Assembly (NCBI GenBank): GCA_001430745.1
Contig: KQ481946.1
Location: forward strand, 1,281,541 to 1,292,768
DNA length: 11,228 nt
From: Auxenochlorella pyrenoidosa
Taxonomy: Eukaryota > Chlorophyta > Trebouxiophyceae > Chlorellales > Chlorellaceae
Reading direction: 5' to 3'
Notes under the pieces: model-generated
What the model saw: only the letters and a program-made list of their open reading frames with translations
The model's database searches: none
What the model was told of the DNA's origin: nothing
Made by a program: the position numbers and the translations under genes
Part shown: piece after piece, positions 1 to 7,750 of the stretch
How the letters are laid out: each line of letters opens with the position of its first letter
Position numbering within the stretch: the first letter of the stretch is position 1

Positions 1-715
1 AGGCGGGGCTTGGGCAGCCTTGTGCGACTGGGCAGGGCCTGCAGGGGTGAGTGCCCAGGGAGCAGGCATGCACGCAGGCAGGCAGCGCGTCACCGGGCTT
101 GCGCGGTTGGGGCCGGCTGCTGCGATCAGTGTCGGGCCGCTGCAGGCAGCATCGCAGGCTGACGCGCTGCCCCCGCCGCCGCATCCGCTCACTGCAGTGT
201 ACCTGAAGGGCAGGCTGGTGTCAACTGGAGCCAGGCAGAGCTTTGACGGCGGGAGCGTCCTGTTTGATGCCGCTGCGCGGGTAGGCAGGAGCCCAGGTGC
301 CCACACCCTGCTCTGCAACCTGCTCTTGTCTGCTCTGCTCCCCATCCTGCATGCACGCACGCTGCCGACTGCCGCATCTCGCGCACCACAGCATGTCGTT
401 GCGCCGCCCAGCACCGCTCGCGCCGCACTGCCAATGCAGCACTGCGCCGCACCTGTGGCACTCTGTGCAGGGCAGGGCCTGTCGGTGGCTGGCTGGGCGC
501 CGCCAGCAGGCCAGGCGCTCCTAGCTTCGGCCCCCCTCCTCTCCTGTCCACTGCAGAGCGTGCGCGTCTCTCACAAGGCCGCCACTCTTGTCTTCAGCCA
601 GCCCCTCTACAAGGGGCAACCAGCCCGGTGGCTCAACCTTTGGTTGAAGCTGGCCGGGCCGCCCGCCGAGCCCATGGGCGGCGACCTTGGCCTGACATAC
701 ACTTACACCTACTGA
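1..715 (+). CDS. 3' end of an unrecognised multi-exon gene
   Basis: Partial gene running in from the left edge. Proposed exons are 1-46, 198-280 and 557-715, ending at TGA 713-715. Introns 47-197 (donor GTGAGT, acceptor CTGCAG) and 281-556 (donor GTAGGC, acceptor ACTGCAG) keep one open frame, with the first junction splitting a Val codon as g|tg and the second in phase 0. The 95 visible residues include VYLKGRLVSTGARQSFDGG, then the last exon with LVFSQPLYKGQPARWLNLWL, and end in the Thr/Tyr repeat TYTYTY. Alternating hydrophobic residues suggest beta strands, but I recognise no family. There is no membrane helix or known catalytic motif in the visible part. The splice phases and G/C-ending codons of the last exon support a real gene; the assignment of exon 1-46 is weaker. 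Confidence 0.6.
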   Translation, partial: GGAWAALCDWAGPAGVSAQGAGMHAGRQRVTGLARLGPAAAISVGPLQAASQADALPPPPHPLTAVYLKGRLVSTGARQSFDGGSVLFDAAARVGRSPGAHTLLCNLLLSALLPILHARTLPTAASRAPQHVVAPPSTARAALPMQHCAAPVALCAGQGLSVAGWAPPAGQALLASAPLLSCPLQSVRVSHKAATLVFSQPLYKGQPARWLNLWLKLAGPPAEPMGGDLGLTYTYTY

Positions 716-1433
716 GAGGAGACCTGGAGCGGGATAATGTGCAGGAGGTGCTCCTGCCGCCGGCGCCGGTGCTGCTGCCGGCGTGCCGGTCTGCCGAGCG
801 CACCCGCCACCCCTGCAGGCCTGGGCGCCGGCGCTGCTAGCGCCCGGTGCCGCAGCCGGCCCTGCTGCCCCACACCTCTGCCAACCCCAAGCGGCCGCTG
901 TTGAGCGCTGTTGGCGCTGCCATGGCCACGCTTGTCCCCCTGAACTGCCAAACACACTGTTTCCTGCCCAAACTCGTGCTCGACACATTCTTTTGCACCA
1001 CCATGCCCTTGCCGCATTCCGGCCAGACACCACGACACACATCCTACTGCTTGCCTCCTGTACGCCACATGACTGCCCCTGCCCCTCGTACATCCCTCTG
1101 CTTTGTCTCTTCTCCCTATCCTATCAAACAGCCAGCTCCCTCTGGAGCGCGGCTCGTGCCATTGGCACCCCTACCTCTTCTCGCAAATTGTGCACAGCAT
1201 GCAAGCTCGCATCGGGCTGAACGGTGCCGCCAGCAGTCTGCCAGCAGTTGACTGCAGCGCTTACGAGGTGGCATGCTCATCTGCATCTGCTGATTGTGCA
1301 GTCCCCTAATGATGCACGTTATCCTAGCTCAGCTGATAAGGCTGGTCAACTGATCAAATCTTGGGGCAGAGGAAATGCAGGGATGCGCGCAGCATGTAGT
1401 TTACTGCAGGGGCGGCGTCCACTTCGGCTCGAA

Positions 1434-1453
1434 GGGGGGGGGGGGGGGGGGGG
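1434..1453 (+). repeat. 20-nt poly-G tract
   Basis: An uninterrupted run of 20 G follows CGAA and precedes CTGGCTCG, about 180 bp upstream of the cyclin-like ATG. Such a run can form a G-quadruplex on the + strand, changes length easily and is error-prone in sequencing, so its exact length is uncertain. Any role in transcription is inference. Confidence 0.9.
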
Positions 1454-1574
1454 CTGGCTCGATTGCCTTCCTGCTGTTGCAGCACGCATCCGATCGACAT
1501 CAGTGAACATTGCATGCTGACGAATCGAGATCTGAGAGTACGTTGTCAACCTTTCCACCCCACTGAGCCAGCCT

Positions 1575-1594
1575 TTGTTACGCCGGCGTGACAA
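1575..1594. promoter_or_regulatory. 20-bp near-perfect dyad upstream of cyclin-like ATG
   Basis: TTGTTACGCC is followed directly by GGCGTGACAA. The halves are inverted complements except for one position (T1579 opposite G1590, a wobble pair in RNA). The dyad ends 36 bp before the ATG at 1631. It could be the binding site of a dimeric transcription factor or a short hairpin in the 5' UTR. The symmetry is directly visible; the function is inference. Confidence 0.4.
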
Positions 1595-1630
1595 CTTGTT
1601 CTCAGCATTCAGCGACCTCTTCCAGCAACC

Positions 1631-4013
1631 ATGGAGCATCCCCTACACGCTCTCCGCCGCAGCAGCCGACTTATGGCGCTGTCAAAGCGTCAGGGCGGAG
1701 CTGCGGAGGACGGGGAGCCGTGTGTCAAGCGGTGAGGGCCGCTTGGCAGGCAGGGTGTTCCTGGCAGGCTGCACAAGCTGGGTGGAGGCGTGCAGAGGGC
1801 AGCACGGTCGAGCTTCAACTCACCCTGGCTCCAAAAGCCTCCCACCCTGCCTCGATTCGCAGTCCCTGCATGAGCCAGGACGCCCTGTTCAGGGCAGGAT
1901 CGGTGGAGAGCGCCTGCACGCAGCTGGGGCCGGTGCCGAGCAGCGCGCCGCCTGCATCGGTGGCGGGAAGCGGCGACACGCCCGCGCCGCCCGCCTGCGC
2001 CGCTTGCCAGCCGCCCGCGACAGAGCCCCCTGGCAGCTGCGGCAGCGAGGAGTCCCTGCAGACTCCGCTAGATGCGGCGCTTCTCGAGGCCCCCGGCGGC
2101 GGCAGCGCCGCCGCAAGCGCACCCGCCGTGCAGCCTCCACACGAGGTGGCGCACACGCCACCGCAGCAGCAGGCCGCCTCGGCAGGACCGCACCCCACCG
2201 TGCCACCCGCCTTCCTGGCTGAGCTGGGCGCAGCCAACGCGTGCGTGCGGCACCTGCCGCTGCCAGGCAAGTCTGGGGGACCGGCCAGGGGTGCCCGCTG
2301 GGCTCCCCAGTCGCTCCCCTCAGCGCACACCCTCGGCATGATGCGCGGCTCCATAGCTGCGCCTTGCCGCACCTGGGGCTGCCCTGCCCTGCACTCGCCT
2401 GTGCCCGCAGTGAGTGTTGCCCTGCTTCCCGCCCCTCTTCCTTGCCACTGCTGCAGGCGGCCTGCCCTTCTACCCGGTGCACCCCTCCTGCATGATGCTG
2501 CCGCTTTGGGTCATCTACGGTGGGTGCCGCCATGGATGGCCGCTACTGACTAGCTACTGCCGCTGCTCACTTGCGGGTCAGGGTGCTGCGCCGTTCCTCT
2601 TCTGCGGCTGCTCACATCCTGTATGCCCGCGATCTGCTGTGCAAATCCCTGCCTGCTGGGTGCTGTGCCGGCCAGACGCCCGCGCTCCTCTCGCCTTAGC
2701 CCCTCCTGCTTGTTCGGGCTTTCAGTCTGTCACACCGCAACTGAACTTGAGATCCAGACCCCCCAGCCCGCCACCCCGCCACCCCGCCACGATGCCACCA
2801 TGCCCGTGCAGGCGTGTCCCCAGCGGCCGTGGTGCTGGGAGCCTCGTACTTCCAGCGGCTGCTGGTGGCGCGAGACCACCTGCGCCAGGCGGCAGATGCT
2901 GCTGGCTACTTCTCGGCCGGCGCGCCCGGCGAGGTGAGGCGTGGTGTCTTGGCATGGGGCTCGGCGTGAACGTTCTCTCAAGTGGGAGGCAGAGTCCTAG
3001 TGGCCGGCCGGCTCTGCTAAGCTCTGCACGTGCTTGCCCCAAGGCTCTGCCTTGCTCCCGCCTGCTGCCTTGCCAGCTTGCGTACACCCCCCAATCGCGT
3101 CCAGCTGCGTGCAATCTCCCACACTTGCTTTTGAAGCTCCCCTGTCCCGCCCCCCTCTACCCCTGCAGGCCGACCTGGTCATGCACGCCCGCCCCAGCAG
3201 CTGCGACAACCTGGCAGCCGCCTACTGCGCCTGCGTGAGCACCCGCCGCGGGCCCGCCGGCCCCCGCACGCCTGCCTGCGGCGGCGCGGCGCCGCGCGCG
3301 ATGCCGGCCATGCCTGGGCTGCCTGCCGCCTGCTCTGCCGCCTTGCGCCCCTACCCCGCCGCATGCGCTGTGCTAGGAGGAGCTCGGGCTCCCCTCGCCT
3401 GCGGACCTCGGGGACCCTTCCTTGCAAGCCGCACCGGGGGCCGGCCTGGGCAGCCCACCTGCTGGCACCCAGCGTGTGCGAGCCAAGCACCCAGCTGCCA
3501 TACCTGCCCTGCCCCCCTGCCTCCCTGCTCCCTTGCAGGTGTACCTGGGCATCAAGGTCACCGACGGCGTGTCGTTCAACAACCAGCTGTCCCACATGCT
3601 CTCCTGCGCGCTGGGCGAGCGCGTGCCCTCCGAGAGCGTGAGTGGGGCAGCCCGGGGGCCCCGGCAGCAGTGTGCCATGTGCCCCGACTGTGCCGGCGGT
3701 GGCAGTTTTGAGAGAGGTGTACTGCACGCCTGCCCAGCCCTCCGCGCTGCTGTGGCAGCGGGACCTTCTCCCGCAGCCATCTGCCAGGGCGGGCGCTTGC
3801 CGTTCCTGGCCCACCTCTGGCGGCACTTGACAAGGCCCCTCCCCCGCACACCCACCCCTCCACACACATACGCACCCAACTCCCCCTGCCCTGCCCTCCC
3901 CCCTTCTCCCTCCACGCCTGCAGGCGGTGGGCCTGGAGCTTCAGGTCCTGCAGCTGCTGGACTGGCGCCTGGGGCCCTACTGCTGCCAGCCCCGCCACAT
4001 GGGCCCCTGGTGA
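1631..4013 (+). CDS. divergent cyclin-box protein (seven exons, 314 aa)
   Basis: Exons: 1631-1731, 1863-2266, 2457-2519, 2812-2933, 3169-3234, 3539-3637 and 3924-4013 (TGA 4011-4013). All six junctions are phase-consistent; intron 2 is GC-AG. The ATG sits in a strong AACCATGG context. Residues 1-168 are Ser/Ala/Pro/Gln-rich and probably disordered. Residues about 180-305 resemble a single cyclin fold: SPAAVVLGASYFQRLL matches the cyclin helix usually ending in YLDRFL; LAAAYCACVYLGIKVTDG (245-262) matches the helix carrying the conserved Lys (K258); and LELQVLQLLDWRLGPY (289-304) matches the E..iL..LdWrL helix. Cyclins bind and activate cyclin-dependent kinases. The usual KxEE after the Lys is replaced by KVTD, followed by an NN pair as in plant U/P-type (PHO80-like) cyclins, but that subclass call is weak. 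No second cyclin fold follows. A donor-like GTGAGC overlaps the stop codon, so the gene might continue into the exons at 5264-6351. Confidence 0.72.
2267..2456 (+). other. GC-AG intron in the cyclin-like gene
   Basis: The donor reads CCAG|GCAAGT, the classic context for a GC donor, and the acceptor is CACTGCTGCAG. Removing these 190 nt joins g|gc into a Gly codon and connects PLPG to GLPFYPV in the frame that leads into the cyclin box. No GT donor nearby gives the same continuity. Confidence 0.65.
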
Positions 4014-4566
4014 GCGCCCGTAGCCCTGCCAGGCAGCCAACGGCGCCTTGCCCCAGCCGCCCGCGACCGCCAGTGGCCGCAGGGCGGCTGCGCCCTCATG
4101 AATGCAGAAGCCGGCCGCCCAGCAGCGGCCCGCGCTGCACAGCAAAGTGCCGAGCGCCGCCATGCAGTTCTCCGGCGCGCAAACACGTCACCAGGATAGT
4201 CGGCAAGCCCGGCATGTAGCTTCATTCCGGATGTAGGGCTAGCATACAGAGCTAGCATCCAGCTCCTTCAGGGAGCGCCACTGCACTGCCTAGCAGCTTT
4301 TTGCCGCAGCCTGCACGCCACTCGCACAGGCCTGCCCTGCCCTTGAATTTCGCGCAGCAACAACGAGAGCCGCCCTGCAACGAACGTCTTTGTTTCAACG
4401 AATGTCGTTTTCATGAGAAGCTGCCAACACTCGCATGTGGTGCCGAACAGCCTGCGCCTTGCATAACTTTCTGCCTGCGTTCGTACCTACCTGTCTGCCT
4501 GCCTTTGCATAGTGGCCGCACGCCTGCCCACTTCTGGGGCCGGCCTTGCCTTGAAACACTTCCCCA

Positions 4567-4610
4567 ATGCCCCCTTTTGCCAACTCCCCCGATGCCCCCT
4601 TTTGCCAACT
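4567..4610. repeat. two-copy tandem repeat, 25-nt period
   Basis: ATGCCCCCTTTTGCCAACT occurs at 4567-4585 and again, identical over 19 nt, at 4592-4610, separated by CCCCCG. It lies in the presumed 3' UTR of the cyclin-like gene. No function is evident. Confidence 0.85.
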
Positions 4611-4878
4611 GCTATGCACAATGCCAACCCTTCAAAACCTTTGGCCACCGCCCCTCACCAGCTGCACGCAGCAGTCGCTGCCCCCCAGAGCGCGGCTGCC
4701 ACGCGCATCCACTCCTCATATGCTTTCTGCCATTTCTTTACTCGTGTCCTTTCTCCCTGAGCCCGTTGGAACTGTTCTGAGAGTCTGCACGATCCTTTCT
4801 GCCACGCCCGCTTGAGGTACTCAACTCTCCCTCTTCACTTAGAAAGTGCGCACCTCCAGTCACAGCCTTGCATTCCCG

Positions 4879-4883
4879 TGTAA
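4879..4883 (+). terminator. candidate polyadenylation signal TGTAA
   Basis: TGTAA is the common polyadenylation signal of green algae. This is the only + strand copy I found in the three intergenic stretches, 866 nt after the cyclin-like stop and just before an A/T-richer patch. A five-base motif occurs often by chance, so this remains a candidate. Confidence 0.4.
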
Positions 4884-5263
4884 GATGGTGGCCAGCCGGC
4901 AGTAAAATTACGCAGCTACATGCAATTAAATCCCAGGGCTTGCTCATTTCGTTCACATTCTGATGAGAGTGCTGTAGGAAAGTTGTCAAGAGCATGCTGC
5001 AGTGCGGTCGGTGCCAAGTCGGTGTAGGGGTGGCGGCGCCCGCCGCACCCGCCGGTGCCCAGGCGTGTGGAAGGCCCGGCGTTGCCGTCTCACCAACGCA
5101 TTGCCAACTGTTGAGCTTTGTGAGAACGAGCTCGGTGGATTTCTGGCCCTGGGAATCATGAAGCGTGTCGTGCCAGCGCAGCAGGGCCCTCAGCCACAAG
5201 CTACCGGCGCCGCCTCCTCCACCCTCACCAACCCTTCCTGGCTCTCTAGCCGCCTCTCCAACC

Positions 5264-6351
5264 ATGCAGCCAGGTCTTCCGCCCAAGCTTTCGCCCCTGC
5301 AGCACGGTGAGAAGGCACTGAAGGCACGGGGCACCGACAGTGGCTGCCCTGCCTCCTGGCCTACCCAGCACAGCAGTCAGCCTGCAGTCTGCTGGCCTGC
5401 TGCCTGCCAGCCGGTGTCAGCCAGCCTGTCTCGTGAGCCCAACGAGCACACACCAACCCTCCGTGTGCCTCTGCAGACCCGAAGGAGATGCTTCCCGAGC
5501 AGGAGATGCCACCAATCACGCCCCTGGCGGTGAGCTGAGCCGCGGGCTCGCGCGCGAAAGCGCAGGACCGCCTTCCGCCGCCCGTTGTGCCCGCCCTCCG
5601 GTAGCCACAACGTTTGGCTGCCAGCCTGCCCCTGACCCTCAGCCAGCTTGGTTGTGCTTTGCAATGTGCAGCTCCCTCACAAGGACCCTTTCAAGCCTTG
5701 AACAGCATGCCCCGAGGCGAAACACTAGCGCCACCTTGCGCAGCGCAACCGCCCTGCCTTGCGGGCACCTTCCGTTGCTGGCATATTCCGTCACACAGCG
5801 CTGACTCAACAGCACCGCCCCTTCACACGCAGGACTGCAAAGTATCGCAGCGCATTGGTATTCCTCCCTTCCTCCCTTCGGAAAACCAGACACCCGCTTG
5901 GTGCCCAGCTGCCCCTCACCGCTGCCTCTCCTGTTTCCCACCCTCTGCACAGGCGGCGGGCGGTGACGGCTCCTCTTCCCGGCGCGACCGCCCCGCGGCC
6001 GTCCGCACTGGCGCAGGCAGCCTGCTTGACCTGCTGCTCACCTCTGCGCTGGAGGAGGCGCCCACGGTGCAGCGCTCGCTGCTGCCGCCCGCGCCCCGTG
6101 CGCCGGCTGTGCAGCACGCCCTGGTGTGCCCCGGCGCCCCGCGCCGCGTGCGCAACCTGCTGCCGCCCCCCGCGGTGCCCGCCGCGGTGCTGGCTGCGCT
6201 GCGCCCCCCCTCAAAGCCCATCGCCGGCGGCGGCATGTGCGATAGCGACGACACGGCGGCCTCTGCTGCGCCCGTGCCTCCGGCCATGCAGCAGGCCAAC
6301 ACCTGGCTGTCCAGCATCATCAGCAGCCGGGCCAGCCTCAGCCTGCCGTGA
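5264..6351 (+). CDS. unrecognised small protein gene (three exons, 164 aa)
   Basis: Exons: 5264-5306, 5477-5529 and 5953-6351 (TGA 6349-6351). Intron 5307-5476 (GTGAGA...CTGCAG) splits an Asp codon as g|ac; intron 5530-5952 (GTGAGC...GCACAG) is in phase 0. The ATG has the same AACCATG context as the cyclin-like gene. Residues 1-32 are Pro-rich with acidic residues (DPKEMLPEQEMPPITPLA); 54-68 (GSLLDLLLTSALEEA) form a likely amphipathic helix; 103-115 are Pro/Ala-rich; an acidic patch CDSDD lies at 128-132; the C terminus is NTWLSSIISSRASLSLP. There is no signal peptide, membrane segment or known catalytic motif, and I recognise no family. The last exon is well supported by G/C-ending codons. 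The two short 5' exons rest on splice phase only. It may be the C-terminal part of the upstream cyclin-like gene. Confidence 0.5.
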
Positions 6352-6734
6352 CCGCCGCGGTCTGCTGCGCCGCACGCCTCACAGGCCTCGAGCAGGTAGG
6401 CCCGTGGGCAGTGTGCAAGTCTGCGGGGGACTCAGAGAGCCGCGTGTCCTGCCCCTGTGAGCCTTGAGTCGCGCCGCGCTCCCTCTGCGAGACAAGCTGC
6501 TGCGGCTGCCCGCGTCACCCAGCTGCTCACCCTGCCCTCCTTGTGCTTCCCACTCTTTGCAGCCCTCAAGTACCTGCTGCTCACCTGCATCAGATACCTA
6601 CCGCCCATGCCGACCTCTCTATACTCTCCCGCGACCGCCGACGCCGGCCACCACGCTCCTATTGACCTGTGACCCGTGACGAAGACGCCGTGCCCGTGTG
6701 GCCCGCCCCACCCGTCCCCTGTGCCCCTCCTGAG

Positions 6735-6751
6735 GCCCGCCTTCGGCGGGC
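6735..6751. other. strong GC hairpin with TTC loop
   Basis: GCCCGCC, loop TTC, GGCGGGC makes seven uninterrupted G-C pairs. It lies 384 nt after the stop of the 164-aa protein gene, so it may fold in that 3' UTR. It resembles the stem of a bacterial terminator but has no T-run, and the surroundings are eukaryotic. Confidence 0.6.
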
Positions 6752-6993
6752 TCTCTGCCAGAATCCGCACAGGGTGGGCGTGAGTCACAGACCATGACCC
6801 CTCGCCGCCCAAGCACTCAATCTGCGAGACGATTGCGCCGCCTTGGTGTTGCAGCCCTTCCCTTTGATTCATCAATCCATTCACTTCACATAACCCGACT
6901 GCTCCTCTGAGCGGCAGCCCAAGCTGGCCGCTCCTCACCCGCTCATTCCCACGCCCACACATACCTAACCCCCTAGCGCAGCCCACACCCGTA

Positions 6994-7284
6994 GCAGCCC
7001 GCCCCCTGCAGTCAGCTCACTGTTACCTTTTCGTATCCCACGCGACTCACCCTGCTGCGCAGCCCACCCGCGCACTGCGTCCTTTGCCGCTGGCCCATTT
7101 GCCACAGCTCCTGCTGTCGTGAATGCATGCATGCAGCCCTTCATCCTGTCGAACTTGCCGCTGCCCCACGCTTGCCCCTGCTGCCATGACAATGTGCAGC
7201 CCTGCACACTGTACCCTTTGCTGCCGCCGCACTTTCGCGCAGACCAGCGCCCGCTGCCGTGACGCATGCAGCCCTTCATCCTGT
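6994..7284 (+). repeat. degenerate tandem array anchored on GCAGCCC
   Basis: GCAGCCC begins at 6994, 7059, 7133, 7196 and 7268, giving spacings of 65, 74, 63 and 72 nt. Units beginning at 7059, 7133 and 7196 share further blocks in the same order: GCAGCCC, then a CTGT/CTGCGT block, a CTTTGCTGCC/CTTGCCGCTG block, and CTGCTG(T/C)CGTGA-like sequence. The copies ending at 7149 and 7284 are identical over 21 nt (7129-7149 and 7264-7284). More anchors at 6851, 6914 and 6978 suggest older, decayed units upstream. Unit lengths are not a constant multiple of three, so the array is unlikely to be coding. Confidence 0.6.
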
Positions 7285-7552
7285 GCACTACTAGTTTCAT
7301 TGATGCCTGTGACCACTGCTGAAGAGTTGTGCCAGCCTGAGGTTGGTAGGGTAGCAGTGGTTGAGCAGTGTGCCAGCTGGCAACATCACGCTCAGCTGAA
7401 GCCGCCTGGGCATCCGGTGCTTGGCACGCGTGCGGCGATGATTGTGCATCGTGATTGGAAGAACATCAGTGGCACCGCTGTAGATGGGGAGCTGCCTCTA
7501 CTGTTTTGTAGGGCTCTTTTGCTGAGGGACCGCTGCGGCGGTGGTAGCGCGC

Positions 7553-7566
7553 GGCGCTGCAGCGCC
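7553..7566. promoter_or_regulatory. 14-bp perfect palindrome upstream of the membrane protein gene
   Basis: GGCGCTGCAGCGCC is its own reverse complement and lies 185 bp before the first ATG of the membrane protein gene. It could be a binding site for a dimeric regulator. In DNA this GC-rich, a perfect 14-mer may also arise by chance, so function is only suggested. Confidence 0.3.
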
Positions 7567-7750
7567 TGCTGGGCGGTGCAGCAAGTGCAATAACCTGCAG
7601 CGACATTCGGCGCCCGGTCTCTCCCATCTGTCGGACTTTGTGTTCTTGTCTTGTTTGCTCCAAGTCGCCCCGTGCAAACTCCCGGGTTTACTTGACGCGG
7701 CAGAGGCATCCTGTACGCCCGGAGGGCCGCATGTCGGCAGCATTTTCCAC

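Larger units (their letters stand above)
716..1630. other. intergenic / 3' UTR and cyclin promoter region
   Basis: This 915-nt stretch between the TGA of the first gene and the ATG of the cyclin-like gene shows no convincing exon. Open frames here have mixed third positions and low-complexity translations. It should hold the 3' UTR of the upstream gene and the promoter and 5' UTR of the next. I found no TGTAA motif, the usual green-algal polyadenylation signal, on the + strand. A 20-G run and a 20-bp dyad are listed separately. Confidence 0.6.
4014..5263. other. probable cyclin 3' UTR and upstream region of the next gene
   Basis: This is 1,250 nt without a convincing exon. The first 870 nt, up to TGTAA at 4879, would be a long 3' UTR of the kind seen in green algae. 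The stretch around 4880-4935 is visibly richer in A and T than its surroundings, as expected at a gene boundary. A 25-nt tandem repeat (4567-4610) and an imperfect 18-nt tandem duplication (4378-4413) lie inside. If the cyclin transcript reads on into the exons at 5264-6351, this stretch would instead be one long intron, for example 4010-5193, whose acceptor at 5193 happens to be phase-compatible. Confidence 0.5.
6352..7750. other. 1.4-kb intergenic region with repeats
   Basis: No exon is supported on either strand between the stop of the 164-aa gene and the ATG of the membrane protein gene. Open frames here carry mixed third positions. It should contain a 3' UTR and the promoter of the membrane protein gene. 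No TGTAA was found. Separately listed structures inside are a GC hairpin (6735-6751), a degenerate tandem array (about 6994-7284) and a 14-bp palindrome (7553-7566). Confidence 0.6.

Noticed and set aside
1588..2553. 321-aa continuous frame through the start of the cyclin-like gene
   Set aside because: It starts at GTG and reads through two introns with good donors and acceptors. The spliced frame leads into the cyclin box, while this one ends in non-coding-like sequence.
6735..6751. Bacterial rho-independent terminator
   Set aside because: The hairpin has no T-run, and the surrounding genes have spliceosomal introns.
6432..6986. 184-aa open frame on the - strand in the intergenic region
   Set aside because: Third positions are mixed, there is no recognisable motif and no convincing splice partners.
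6994..7284. CRISPR array or tandem protein repeat
   Set aside because: Repeats are degenerate, spacing is variable with no unique spacers between identical repeats, and unit lengths do not hold a reading frame.
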